NCBI GenBank assembly: GCA_946803715.1
Contig: CAMPET010000119.1
Coordinates: 4,661-37,700 of the forward strand
DNA from: Beroe ovata
Taxonomy: Eukaryota; Ctenophora; Nuda; Beroida; Beroidae
Direction of reading: 5' to 3'
Length of the DNA: 33,040 nucleotides
Position 1 is the stretch's first letter. The number at the start of each line of letters is the position of its first letter. Position numbers and translations under genes: made by a program. The notes under the pieces are model-generated. The model made no database searches, had not been told where the DNA came from, and saw only the letters and a list, made by a program, of their open reading frames with translations. Shown one piece after another: positions 1 through 13,100 of this stretch.

Positions 1-2
1 CT

Positions 3-149
3 GCACCATCCTTCGAGGTATTCAAGTCAAAGCTGACAATCCACCTCATGCAGAACATTCCTGATCTACCTCCAGTTCCGGGTTATACTACGCCCAACTC
101 AAACTCAATACTGGATTGGACGACGGGCGGCCTCCAAGAGGTGGTCTAA
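3..149 (+). CDS. C-terminal tail of a probable retroelement reverse-transcriptase ORF (partial)
   Basis: A reading frame is open from the left edge and stops at TAA 147-149 (48 codons visible). It begins A-P-S-F-E-V-F-K-S-K-L-T-x-H-L-M, which resembles the short tail found after the reverse transcriptase of many non-LTR retroelements (S-x-x-x-F-K-x-x-L-x-x-x-L). A Pro/Asn-rich stretch and an acidic end follow. No catalytic motif lies inside the window, so the family cannot be confirmed. It could instead be the last exon of an unrelated host gene. The clean codon usage over about 145 bases and the motif are the only support. Confidence 0.3.
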   Translation, partial: APSFEVFKSKLTIHLMQNIPDLPPVPGYTTPNSNSILDWTTGGLQEVV

Positions 150-1619
150 TTGGGTCTCCAAGGAAAGCCGACATGAGGTTACATGAGGTTAGGTTACTCA
201 ATACAATCAAATTTGAGGTGACTGAAGATAATATTGCACAAGTATTTTTAATGATCAAAGACTAACTACTGTTTCAACTGTCTGAGTCAGCAAAACAGAG
301 GAATACTAAAAATTTCTTCCAATACAACTAGCAATGATTGGTATATTAGTAGCAATGACAGGTATATTAGTATATATTAGATTATTAATTCTGTTTTTGT
401 AGATCTCTGTTGTACTATTGAAGACATTGGAGTGAACACCAGTGCAGGTAACAATAGGACACATTAATTTAATCCATAACTAAGGCACCTTGTCTAACAA
501 TATGTTAGGATGGGCATATGCTACAAGGATTCATGTATGAAATCGAAATTGAAATTTCAAAGGCCATTTTCACAAATGAGATGAAGATATTTAATGCATG
601 CAATCTATATTATAAACTTGCAAGTTCTGTTTGTATCATCCATCATCTATCTATGTAATGAAATGCACATGCAAGTTTTGAAAGAAAGAGAGTGTTATTA
701 AGGTAACACTGTAGAAGCCAACAGCTGCAGGAAGCTCCTTTCTGATGATCATGCTTCCATTACATTGTCCTCTTTATTGATGGGAATTCAGCAATGGTGA
801 CCTTACTCTGGAGGCTTAGGTTTGGGGTGTGCTGATTTTTTGTTTTTTTCAATTCACCTAGAAATACACTAAAATACTTAGTTATGCAACACAAACAAGC
901 GAAAGTCAAACCACTGATCAGTGGTCAAATACACTCATCTCTCAGTGCCGATTATTGTGAAATGGTAGATTAGTTTTCAAATTATCCCTCATAAAAATGT
1001 TATATCCACTATGCATGCTTCAAGTCAAATAATGCCTATGCGCAGCTCAAGCCACTCTTCACACGTGCAGATTTGTCTGCGCATTACAAGAGTTTCATGT
1101 GCAGATTTCCTGAGCGGGCATTTCAATTTCCACTATTTAGCTCTTTGATGCTTCTGTTTTGACAAAACAAATAGGTTCATCTGTTAACCTGTGTTATTGT
1201 CATTATGAATTGTATGTCATATTTCTATCCATGTCTTATTATTGTATCCTGGTATCCAATATAAAGTAGTGTATCACGCCCTTTTATGGGATTTCTAGTT
1301 ACATTATAAAAGGAAGAAGTTACAAGGAGATTTAACAATTGTTCAGCCTAACTTGTCCATTAATAAGTGGGGTGTGTAAGGATCGATTTAAGATCAATGT
1401 GTCATACCTCTTGAGTTCTATTCACTTGTACTCATCATGATATCATTGAATCATCTCAAAGATTGAATTTACCAGTGCATTACTATTGAAGTGTTGAAAA
1501 ACAAGATCAAAGCTAGATATAACAAGAACACAAGCCACAATGCCTTATTATGAAAGCATAATTCCTATATGAATATCTCCAAACAGGCTCTTACTAAATC
1601 CATTACCCTAATTCTATAA
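150..1619. other. Intergenic, AT-rich, no gene seen
   Basis: No reading frame with coding character was found on either strand. The stretch is AT-rich and carries only short local duplications, such as two adjacent copies of ACATGAGGTTA near 171-192. If the left-edge ORF belongs to a retroelement, some of this could be its 3' untranslated part. No terminal repeat or poly(A) tail was identified. Confidence 0.5.
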
Positions 1620-1870
1620 CGCAACTTATGTTTTTTTCAGTTTCCTGACCCATCATAAACCCTAATTCTAACCCTAACTCGCAGGATACTTCCAAACCCT
1701 AACCCTGACCCAAATACTGACCCACAATTAAGTGGAAGATGATTGCGTACCATAACATAAGATAATAAGTGGAAAAATGTCTGGTCATGTGACCAAATCA
1801 GTTTTTCGCCTACAACTTGCCAGGGAAGCATTTTACCCTACTTCACACGGGGTGATTCAGAATCAGTGTC
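1620..1870 (-). repeat. Dispersed repeat B, minus-oriented copy with TTAGGG-like core
   Basis: The reverse complement of this block matches 26625-27020 in long stretches. Shared pieces include GTGACC...CATTTTTCCACTTA, GGGTCAGGGTTAGG, GAAGTATCCTG, GATGGGTCAGGAAAC and TAGGGTAAAA.TGCTT. The core is a degenerate CCCTAA/TTAGGG run. The plus copy carries about 170 additional bases in the middle, including a TTTA microsatellite. The two copies lie either side of the giant gene in opposite orientation. No coding capacity is seen. It is probably a non-autonomous element. Confidence 0.75.
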
Positions 1871-1984
1871 TAAAAATATGTCAATTTATGTATGTTTTCC
1901 TGAAGAAGAGACAAAAATAAAAAAATTTATAGTACAAGTGCTCTAAACAAATGTTAAAGGGAATTGTAAAGATCAAAAATAGTA

Positions 1985-2235
1985 TACAGTATAATTATTG
2001 TCTGGCGATGCAAGACCGCTGATGCAAGCCTCGAAGGATTTTACCGCCCTACCGTCGGTGCGCGCGATTTTCAATCCTTGCCAGGGATAAAATCCCGCCA
2101 GCAAAGGTAGGGTGAAATCGTACAAATGCAAGCCGCAAAGCTCCATGTCTGAGAATAAGTTTGCGCCGCGCGCGCAAAACGAAATTCTCGACGCGACAAG
2201 GTCTATCATCGATCGACAGACCAGTATTATAAATG
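1985..2235 (+). repeat. Dispersed CpG-rich repeat A, first copy
   Basis: This CpG-rich island stands out from AT-rich surroundings. Its right half, about 2146-2220, contains TCTGAGAATAAGTTTGCGC, a GCGCGC run, AACGAAATTCTCGAC and GGTCTATCATCGATCGACA. All of these recur in the same order and orientation at about 26357-26416. A more diverged third copy lies at about 26102-26163. The left half (CTGATGCAAGC, CCGC) is also echoed at about 26322-26353. Short minus-strand frames across it are repeat shadows, not genes. Confidence 0.75.
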
Positions 2236-2565
2236 TACATGAAATGATGAACTCTCTAATGCTTCTTCATGAAAAATGATTATTGGTTCTATCAGTACCA
2301 TGAAATCGGAGTTGGAAAACTAGTTCTTGTCATTATTGCTTCCATGAAATTGCTCCTTCCAACAAAGTCGAGCACTGTTTTGTGAAATTTTCTCCAACTA
2401 ATATTGTTGGATTATTATTCCCTCATTGTTGCATTGGAATTGGTACTATTGCAGATTATGGATATTATTCCTTATCTTATTTCATAGCATTTAGGATGGA
2501 TTGCATTGACTACAACAGAGGTATTATATGGTCCTTTGAGACATGATTTGATGTGATTCAACAAT

Positions 2566-4184
2566 ATGATTGTGCAGATGGAATGCAGTTTGTGGATATA
2601 TGCCATTTTAATTCTAGTGCCAGGTAACAATGTCTTGTTCTTGTACTATTTGTTCCTTGTTTATTCTACTAGAATTGTCAAGGTGGGAGAACTCTCACAA
2701 TTTTCTATTGAATCCTATATCATTGTACCTACCTACTTAATAATAGTATGCATTCCTTGCCTAGTTTCCTGTAAAGTCTCGACTTTCTTGCCATATGGAA
2801 GTAATGTTGGAATTGGTCTCTCCATACCAATGACAGTCACAATCAAGCCTGAGACCTGCACTTCCTGCAAGCTTGCCCTTGACATTGTACCTCCCTATTT
2901 TTCTAATGCCCTGAATGATGAACCAATGTTGGAGTTTACAGAATGTTACCTCAAGTGAGTGATATGCCAAGAAAGTGGATGACATCATGTTTTGTAGCAT
3001 AGTGATATAGACATGGAGCATCTTTGTGTAATGAAGTTAATGATTATCATATCAGGTATGTTGGAGAAAATGTCATAGGATCAAGTTTGTTGGCTGGAGA
3101 TAGCAAGGTATCTAGTTCAGCAATCACACTGACAAATGGAGTACTATCTCTGGACTTTGGAACTATTGACATTCCAGCAGGTAAAAGCATAACCCCACTC
3201 CTTCTTTTTAAACAAGCCTATGTTGGAAGCAATCATCGACATTACTTGCAATATATGAGTCACACCAAACCCCATTGCTTGTACCTATAATAACAGAAGG
3301 GAATAATGTTTGAAATCTGTAAGCAACATTCTTCATTCAGGTAGCACAGACACAAATATTATCCTGCAAGTCATAATAAGAGTAAAGAACTTAAACTCTA
3401 TTCATAACTCATATGTTCTCACTCTACAGATAAAGGAACAGTTGGGTAAGCTTTATACCTACTGCGCACAAATTTGAAAACAATTGGTCCTGATGGGTAC
3501 CGTAAATGATTGAATTTCGTTACGGTTAATGTCTGTGACTGATAAGTGAAACATTCCAGATAATCAGCTGAATTTTGCAAGAGAGTCTCTCAGAGTTGTA
3601 ACTCCAGACTTACCAAGGGTTGTGACATTCGAACCGAATGATCCAAATGTTTCATACCAAAGCAAGGATGAACCAAGTATAATATTTAGTGTGAAGCTGC
3701 CAGTCACATCTGCTACCCCAGTATTCAATATCTCAATAACTTGTAGTGTCGCTGATGCCTCTCCAAACTTCCTTACAGCTACAACCAACCCTAATAGTGT
3801 TAGCATCGTAGTGGTGAGTGATAGTTAACTTTTATATAGTACGCTAGTAGTTATATGTCGAATTTACTATGAAGCATAGTATCAGTCAGGTCCTATGCTT
3901 CATTGACGAGAGTTTCCACCAATTATAAATGAGAAAATGTTGATTCAATGTTGGTGAACTCTATGATAGTACTGCTATACTGCCTCGTATTCAGGAGGAG
4001 AAGGACGAGGTGCAGGTGATACAATTCATTGCGGACGAGCTGCAGCCGGGTCACGTGATAGTCGGGCAGTTCGGTGTCTACCTTGAGAGTTCCCTTACCC
4101 CTGATAAACTGAACATGGAAATGGAGCTAGAGTCTTTTAGTGCTCCCGTTGAGAACAACGGACGTAAACTCCAAACTGTGAAGA
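2566..4184 (+). CDS. Giant gene exons 1-5: signal peptide and first repeat
   Basis: Proposed exons are 2566-2623, 2765-2954, 3056-3180, 3560-3813 and 3995-4184, joined with matching phases. Exon 1 is a hydrophobic leader. Met at 2566 is taken as the start, and an in-frame Met at 2578 is an alternative. Exon 2 has a C-x2-C pair (ETCTSCK). The exon 3/4 junction reads L-D-F-G-T-I-D-I-P-A-G-D-N, a full F-G...D-N repeat motif that exists only after splicing and so supports the boundary. Exon 4 has I-S-I-T-C-S-V-A-D-A-S-P. Exon 5 is acidic (EEKDEVQVIQF). No promoter element was recognised upstream, and untranslated exons cannot be excluded. Confidence 0.75.
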
Positions 4185-7100
4185 GTGAGTATTGGAGATG
4201 TAGTAATCGCTATTTGAACTCGCTGATCTGGATTTAAGATCTGCCGTACTTGACAATTTAGAACATTCCTATCGTAGATTCCCGTTTTATGATAATTTTG
4301 ATTTTGAATGTAAAGGAAGAATGATTGATATAAAAAACTATGGATTAATTGTCAATTGTATTACTTGCCCGTAAAAGAGGGCTCTCCAGGGTTTACAAAG
4401 CAAATTATGACCCTACTTCAGGTAGTCTGATATTGCCTCTCAAGCTAAAGGTGCCCACTCTAGAGGATTTCCGTGTTCCCAAGACGACTCTGGTTGGGGA
4501 GGATTTTAACATGGACATTGCAATCCGTCTTCCACTGCTCCAAATTAACTACAAGGTAATAATTTGCCTAAATTGGTTTTCTAGAATTGGTTTTTGGTAT
4601 CAGTTCCATCATCAGAATACATAAGTCCATCAAATATGGTTATCGACAACTATTATAGCATGAGCAGTGATGTTTTGACATGAAATTCCATCCCCCCAGT
4701 TAGTGGTGTCATCAGTTGTGGATGATGGGGTGTCAGCAGGGATAAAGTTCCTGGCAGTATCGGGAGGGAGTGACATTCTGTCCACCTCGGAGCAGATTAG
4801 CGACAATAACGTCCTACTACAGGGGTTGGTTCTCACTATTGAACATAGTCTAATAGTATCTGTAACGGAACCCTACCTCGTCTAAATTTGTCTGTTCTGC
4901 TGCAGCGAGGGAAGTCTAGGAGAAGAAAGTGTCATTACATTTGAAGTTAGTGGCCGGGTAAAGCCATCAATACGACGGCATGAAAAAGTCATTATATCTG
5001 TGGGTAAGTCGGATAGTTGAAACAATAAATGATCTTCGTTTGATCTTCGGTTCATCTTTTGTCAATTATAGGGCTCCTCCATAAGCCTCAAGAGAAGACC
5101 ACGTGAAGCTATACCCCCTCTTTGCCCCTCTCTACCCCGTCCCTACTCTGCCTTCACCCCTCTCTACCCCTAACATACCACTCCATCCCCCCAGAGTTGT
5201 TTTATCTGTCAGCCGGTGTGGACGTCAGCTCTGACTCCCTCTCCCACTCTATGGTAGTGAAGCACCCTGAGCTCACACTAGACGTGACGTCACACGGTGT
5301 GGAGTACGTCACACTGGGTGAAAGTGTGGCGTACACTCTCACCCTCTCCCACACCACCCTCTCCACTGTGGACGCTCACTCTCTTGTCCTTACTGTGGAA
5401 CTGTCTGTACCCGGGCAAGTGAACAGTGCGCAGCAGGGACTCAATATTACACACCTCACGGGCAGGAAAATGCAGGTGGGGAGTGAGGATTACAATCGCT
5501 CTTGTCAACGTACGATTGAATAGTGAATATCATTGTTTTTATCCTAGATTTCATGAGGCACTGATTGGTTAATTAATATCCAATGAAAATCGAGAAACAA
5601 GGTTCTATAAAGACATCTGTGACCAGTCCCATATAAAAGCTTAACAGTTTCTCTGCATTTCGTGATATTCACAATCTGTTCCAGATCTATATCGATCATC
5701 TGGGGGTTGGGGAAGTGGTGACAGTCTCGCTATCGGCCACGCCCACATCCGATGATATGCTCGAGAATCGGATGAAAATACTCGCTACTTATTCCTACCG
5801 ATCCTGTCGAGAGTCCTACTGCCAAACGTTAGTCTTCATGCATTTTCTCGTATTATTTTTGAACCTTGTGCCATGAATGGTGAGGTATTTCGTCAAAAAA
5901 TCTGTTTTTGTTAGAACAGTCGTAATTACTGATTCAATATCACAGAAGGGCTGATTGGTAATTTAGAACATCCTTCAACTCCCCCTCCCCTTTCCCAAGT
6001 ATAACCCTGGTGTATCCTCACTTCTCACCCCCAGGTATAACCCTAGCGTTTCCGAGAGTAGGGGACTCCGTATCCACTCTACCGATATCGGAACTGAATT
6101 CCTCCCTTCTCTGGTGGGAGTTCGTCACCCATTCCTCCTCCGAATTATCCCAGTCCGTGATGTGGGCATCTGTCAGTTCGACGCAACCCTCACCATACCA
6201 TCTCCCCTCATTCAACTGGGTGAAATTGTCGTGGATTCCTCAGAAATTGATGCCTCAATCGAGGAGCAGGCTGAGGGGGAAATTAGGATTTCGGTTGATT
6301 TTCACGACACTGAATTCAGGAATATCCAGATAGAATTCCTATCCGAAGTGGAGGAAACAGGTAGGATCTACACATTCGAACTCCGATCTTCGTATAAACT
6401 GTGTCAGTCAGACTTGGTGTTGGATGAGAGCACCAGCTCATCGATAGAGATATCTGAACCAGACATCGATATCGTGATCACTGCATCAGTTCCGATAGTG
6501 GAGAGCAGGTCATCCTTTGACTATCAGATTCTGGTGATTTTCCAGCAAGACATTCCTGTCTATGACATCGTGATTAGAGTGACAAACACATTTGTTGAGT
6601 TTGAAGCTGATGACAATGTCAGTGTTACTGCTGACGGGTTCACTCTCACAATTCCACATCTTGATGGTGATGGGAAGTGGTTCGTTTCTGGGAAAGTCAG
6701 GGATATAAACCTGTTCACTGACACAAGTGCTGGCTGGAGCTATGAATACAATTCCGCGCCTGGGCTAGCAGGAAAGCAGTTCACAGGGACATTTGCACTA
6801 CCGGGAATCTCCGTCAAAAGCCCATCGTTTGATTCGCATCTCGTAAACAAAATGCCGGGAAAAGTCACTATCGGAGAGGACTTCGTTTTCGGAGTTGAAA
6901 TCCTTGCAGTTGAAATGTCAATGGACTTTGTGGTTGAGATCGAAATACCGAGATGTGACGGTAAGCTGCTGTTCGAAGTGGTAGAGATGCCCGATCCAGA
7001 GACTGGTTCTAGCCTGTACCTGAGATCAGCATCCTCCCGACAAGTGAGCGGAGGGGTGGTTCAGGTGGTACTCAAATTGGGGAACCAGGCGAACCAGGTC

Positions 7101-10100
7101 CGGGACAGTGGGGATATCCTGATCCAGAGAGTGGTGTTCCGGTCTTTGTTCTCGGTGTTGAATTGTCAGGATAGCACCATGCAAGTCAAGTACACGGTAA
7201 AGTACGGGATGGACCCAGATTACAGAACTTTCACTGATTCAGAGTACCTTGAACTAGCAGGTATTTACCGACTATTTTGTACGGAATTTTAGAAACATGC
7301 ACATTCTCATTTACACGATGGTCTGTAACGAAACGTTTATCTTTAGTAGCGAAATTGCAGTTTTTTGAAAAACATGAAGTTTTCATCACTCCCCTTTCCC
7401 CTAGGCCCGGATCTTGAAACAGAATTCAGTTTGGTTCCATCACTGGAACAGTCACACGATGCTAAGGATATCCTACTGTTTGATCTCAGACTGTGGCATA
7501 GCACTGACTCCTCTGCCCCAGCATATGACATAGAAGTTGAAATGGTAATGAGCTGAGCGAGTGGTGTGTCAATTTAATGTGGTGTCAATGTGATGTAAAT
7601 GTGGTGTGTCAAGGGTAAAGTGAAGTTCAACCCATGTCACATGTACAGCTGGTGTCAATGTTTATACTGCAAGTTGCCGTTCTCCACAGTCAAATAAGCG
7701 TCTACTTGTGTGTCCTTGTGGTGGTGTCATCAGCTGTTAAAACAGGTGTCAACAGCAGTTCCACCCCAGGTGTGTGAGGAGGTGAATGTGCTGGGGTTCA
7801 GTGTTGTGACACCACCCCCTCTAGACCTGGATCAGGGAGCAGTGTCTCTCTCATTCGGACTTCTGTCAGTGGGAGAGAGCTTCGCTGCCATCGTCAGGTA
7901 GGCGGGGAGACGGGCCCTAATGGGCCATGGGGGTGGGTGATATTAAACACACGTTATTTTACACGTTATTTTACACGTTATATGAGAGCTAGAACCATTG
8001 TATGCACTATGGTTTCTACTGAAGGTGCATGATAAGCACAGCTCATTTTCCCTCTGTACAGGACGGAACTGAAACAAGACGTGAAGGTATCCCGGTCCAT
8101 TGCATGTGGGGGGAAGGTGGAGTACAAGTCATGTGACAATGAACCCAGTCTGAACTACGTGTACACCACTACATTCCTGCACGATAGTATACAGCTGACT
8201 GGACCCATCCTCTCACTGTGGTACAACAACGTCAACAATACTCACCGGTACAGGTAAACAACCAGTAAATTATACAGGTAAACAATACTCACCAATACAG
8301 GTAAACAACCAGTAAATTACACAGGTAAGTACAAGTCTTCCTAATACAGTTTATCAAACCTTCCTAATTCCTTTCCATGAACCACACCGCTATGCTTTTC
8401 ATACCAGTATTGTTTAACTCATGAGGCTGTCTCACAAGTTGGAATGTTGAAATACATCACACTAACCGCCCTCGAGCCAGGGTGAAAATCCGACACCTAC
8501 ATTTGAGCTGAGTCTGACAGTTTCAATACAGTATAACCCCCCCTCCCTTATACAGTACAGTAATTACCCCATCCCTCCCTCTCTCCCGCAGTATCGAAGT
8601 ATCGGTTCCCGAGGGCAAGCTCGACTCCCTCATCATAACACTCCGGGGCGGCATTGGGACAGAAGTGACAGACTGCACCGTGACACACCTAGGCCTGACA
8701 TCAGTGTCAAACAGTAATCCCGTCACCATTGATAGGTCAAACGCACACATAGACTTTGGAGCGGTGTACAACAAACCTGATAACCTGTACGGGAGTTGTG
8801 GAGTCAATTTATTGGGAAATTATTATTGTGGACTTATTTGTAGACTTCAATTGAGTCCACGACACTTCTATATCGAAGAAGACTCAAATTTGTGGACTCA
8901 AATTGAGTCTACGTTATAGGAAAATTTTTCCCAAAAATTGTGCTTTGACCGCATGATTTGATCCTCTATCTGTCATATCTCAGGGAGACAGACAGTGACG
9001 TTGTCGTGATCAGTGTGACTCTGGTAGTCATCATTCCTCTGGCAGATCTGAGTCAGGTGTTTGTGACACTTGATGACGACCAACACAAAGTGTACGCTGT
9101 CCAGTCAGACCTACAGTGTCATTTGCAGGTGTGTGTGTGTGTGTATGTGTGTGTGTGTGTGTAATGTACACACACTGTGTGTGCGTGTGTGTGTGCATGT
9201 GTGTGTGTAGGTGTATTCTGTGTGTGGTCTCCCACAGTTGATCAATTGAACTGATAGTTCCGATTGTTCTGGATTTTCACGAAAAAGGATGTCTCTCATA
9301 GTGTAACAAAACAAAGAGCGCGCGTGTGATTGTTGCATCACTTTTAACTGATTCACATGAAATCATGCACAATTGGAATAAATAGCAGTAGTACAATCTG
9401 CCCGTCAAGCACATTTGCATGTAAAAATACAAGTTTACTCGAGACCGCGCGCGGATTGTTATAAAGTGTGTACTTAAAACGAGAAATGGAAAAAACGAGA
9501 TATCCATTATAAGTTGGAAGTTTAAACTTTTTGTGACGTATATCACTAGATACAGATGTTTTTATTCCATTGTAAGATGTAAACACTGCGAAACAAAGGA
9601 GGAGCGGTTTAAAATGTCGCAACGAAAGCAGATCATCCTCACATATTGGAACTAAGAAGTTGTATATCTTCCCTCAAGTTTATCATCCCACTGACTCACG
9701 TCTCAATAACTCGCCCTAATTATTAGCCTAATTATTAACCTAATTATTAACCTTATTTAACCTAACCCCAGCTGTCCCCACTAATCTCACAAATCACCCT
9801 TGCGCCTCACCTTGTTAGCGTGTATAAATCTCTCACAAATCTCTCACCGCATTACCTCACCCTAGTCCCCCCTGACCCCACCCTAACCACTAACCTCTCT
9901 CTCACAGCTGAATCTGATACGGTTGGAGTCGGCTGAGTTTGTGGAAGGCGGGGATGATATCGTGTACAATGCTGTGATCTCACACGCCACTCGTTCCCAT
10001 GGCGACTGTGTTACTGGCAGTGTCTACTTCCCTCTCGATAACTGTATGTTTGATATACTTACTAGTATTCTATCGAGTATAGTACTAGAGAATAGGGAGA

Positions 10101-13100
10101 ATAAGATTATTGTCCATTGGGGATGACTCAAAAACACTCTATATCATGTCACGGCGGTACTTGAGCGTTGAGAACGTTGAGACAATAGAAGTGGCTAGAA
10201 ACGCGTGCGACCCAATCCCAATAAAACCAACCGTTCATAAGTTCCTATACCTATGTTCCTATTTATATTCTTGACTTTCTTTTCAAATTCTGATCAAAGG
10301 TTTTTCATCAAAACACTCATGGAGCTATTATGACAACACCGGGAACACCATAAACAATGTCCACGATATTGGCTCTTGTACCACCACAATCCCGCATAAC
10401 TCTGATATTTGATGTCCTAGTCTGCTGCCAGGCGAAGTGAGGATGGGGACAGAGATGGAGATCAGGAGTAGAGGAGGGATAAGGAAGATGGTGGATATCG
10501 ATACCTCGTCACCGGACCTCGCCATCTTCACACTCAGCAACCTCGACCAGGGTATGCGAATATAGCTTAATTATGTCATGATTCTTCGGGTTGTCTTAGT
10601 GATATTTCACAGCTTGATGATTGCCTATTTTCATGGCCGCATGTTTCCATGTGGTTAGTGATCTGTAATGTCCAAGTACTGAAACATTACATCCTTGACT
10701 CACTCGTAGAATGTTTTGAAGCTCAGTTGACAACCTAATGGACGATCTTGACACACTCCCTTGACTCCCTTAGGAGACGAGTATACCATCCCCATTACAA
10801 TCCACATCTCCGACAGAATCTACCCGGGAACCCAAATTCAGATCCAATCATACATCATGTACCAATCCTCTGCTGACTCTCTGCGCCAGAAAAGCGTGAC
10901 ATGTCACGCAGAGAAGTTGCTGAGCGCCGTGCCACGCGCTATCGCGACACTCATCACGCAGCATGATGATGTCACCGCGGTGGATGATAACCATGACAAC
11001 CATCACCATGATGATGTTGTCTCCATTGAGGAGACTGTGCTGATCGAGTGTGTTATCAGTCTGCCACGTGGTATGATGGATCTATACGTGGATGCGGTCG
11101 GAGATGACATTGATTCGGTGCTCATGGCAGACATAGCGTCTAACCTCACTACCATATCTTATGAGAATGTCCAGAAAACATCAGGTTTTTGAAAATTGCT
11201 AATTCTTACTTTCTTAGACTTTTTGTTTTGTTACCAATTTTCATTAAAAGATTCCTATGTCAATGTCATATCCCCATTTCCTGTAGGACTGAACCACGGA
11301 TTGATCAGCTACACCAAGTTGTACAACCCCCCGTCCAATCCCAGTCCAGCTGTCCTCTTCTCCATCACCCCTACTGTCTACGATTCCACCAACAATAGCA
11401 ACGGGAAGGAGTTATCACTGGCAGTTATCATCGGATACTCTCTTACCGATAGAAACATGATTGAGGACGCTCTGCTCTTCTCCCTGCGTATTGTCGAGCC
11501 AGTTCTAGTGTTGACACCTGTAGTGACACCATCACTTGAGGACAACGGTGTCACGTTGACACTGACACTCTCCCATAGCTCACCACCGTATCTGGACACA
11601 TCGAGTGCTAACGCGTATCAGATAACAGCTGTTGTGTCACCTGAATTGCACTGCTCAAGTGATGTCTCGACAAGTGATGACTCGTCAAGTACTGATGTGT
11701 CGTCAAGTGATGAGGACATCAGTCCACACATCACTGTTCAGAACAGCACGGTTTACATTGATATACTAGAACTGGGACATGAGGAAACGATTGAATTGAC
11801 TTGCCTTCCGTCACCACTTTTAGAGCTGGGGAAGGAATCGGCAATCGTCATAGAGTTGGAATACTTCAGTAACTCACATAATGGTCGGAACCGGGAATCG
11901 GTGATTGATACGGGCGCTGTTTTCAGTGGACTAGAACCTTCCTTCGAGCTTGTTGTCAGTGGGATGGATGGGGCTGATATGATCAAGATGGATGAAGTGA
12001 TCGAAGCAGAGTTTTTGATAACCATACCTATCGGAATCCTACCTCCCTCCAAAATGATATGGCGATCATCATCAAACCTGCAGTTTGACATCACGTCATG
12101 TACATTCCGAGGTGATGACATCCTCATCAAGACATCAGAGACTAGTTTGGGTGTGGAGTCAGAACTCGCATCAGTGGAAAATGCCGGCACCGATACCGAT
12201 ACCGCTGTCTGTTTGGGAAGCATCATTACCCTGGGTAACTCCAACTCAAACAGAGGGAGTCTGACCATTGCGGTGAATTACGGTGTCAATACTGCCATCA
12301 TAACCCGGGATATTGCTATCAACTTTCCCCGGCTGTCAGCCTACTTTGGGTCGGTTATAGTCGTGGAAATAGGTGAGGCAAGTGGGGGTGAGACGGGAGA
12401 GGAGATGGGAGGTGAGGCAGGAGGTGAGGCAGGAGGTGAGGCAGGAGGTGAGACGGGAGGTGAGGAAGTTTGGACGGAAGCGGATATCCACCGTGACAAA
12501 GCAGAGGGTGAAGTGGAGGGGAATGACAGGGTCATGGTACAGTTCACAATCTATCACGAGGATGACTCGACTGGTGACGCATTCAATGTCTGGAGGAATG
12601 TCAGTTTAGAGGGAGCGGATGTGAGGGAGGAGGATACAGTGGATCTGTTCGCTGGGCGGGTAAGTGTGTGGGTGTGGGTGTGTGTGTGTGTATGTCTGTG
12701 TGTGTGTCTGTGTCTGTGTCTNTCTGCATGTGTGTGGGTAAGTAATTGTTCAACTCCAAATTATACTATGACTTTAAACTATGACTTTGGGTCATTCAAT
12801 TTTGAATCGTTTGTCTTTGGAATGATTGTCCGGGATTCACCTTATTCAATATTCAGCTACTGAACTCGATGACGATTCACACTTCATAACTAATTTCAGA
12901 TTCCACGCAATGAGACAAGCATATCGCGTGTGGGGATGACGATCAAGGAGAAACTCTTTCCTTTGACACCAGTTGTCATGGAAACCAGTATATCGTACAC
13001 AACTATTCCCGACAATTCTGTGACAGCTGCAGACAGCAATACTGTGACAGCAGCTGTCTACTCACTGCCACAACTTGTTTACGATAGTTTGATCATCAAA

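Noticed and set aside
1973-2240. Two minus-strand frames in the CpG-rich island
   Set aside because: They lie in dispersed repeat A, overlap in different frames, and are not conserved as frames in the copy at 26310-26420.
9111-9622. Three overlapping minus-strand frames in intron 16
   Set aside because: They derive from the TG microsatellite and AT-rich intron sequence and have no coding features.
11753-12268. 171-codon minus-strand frame
   Set aside because: It lies opposite exon 20 of the giant gene, whose plus-strand frame has repeat motifs and proper splice sites. The minus frame has no recognisable domain.
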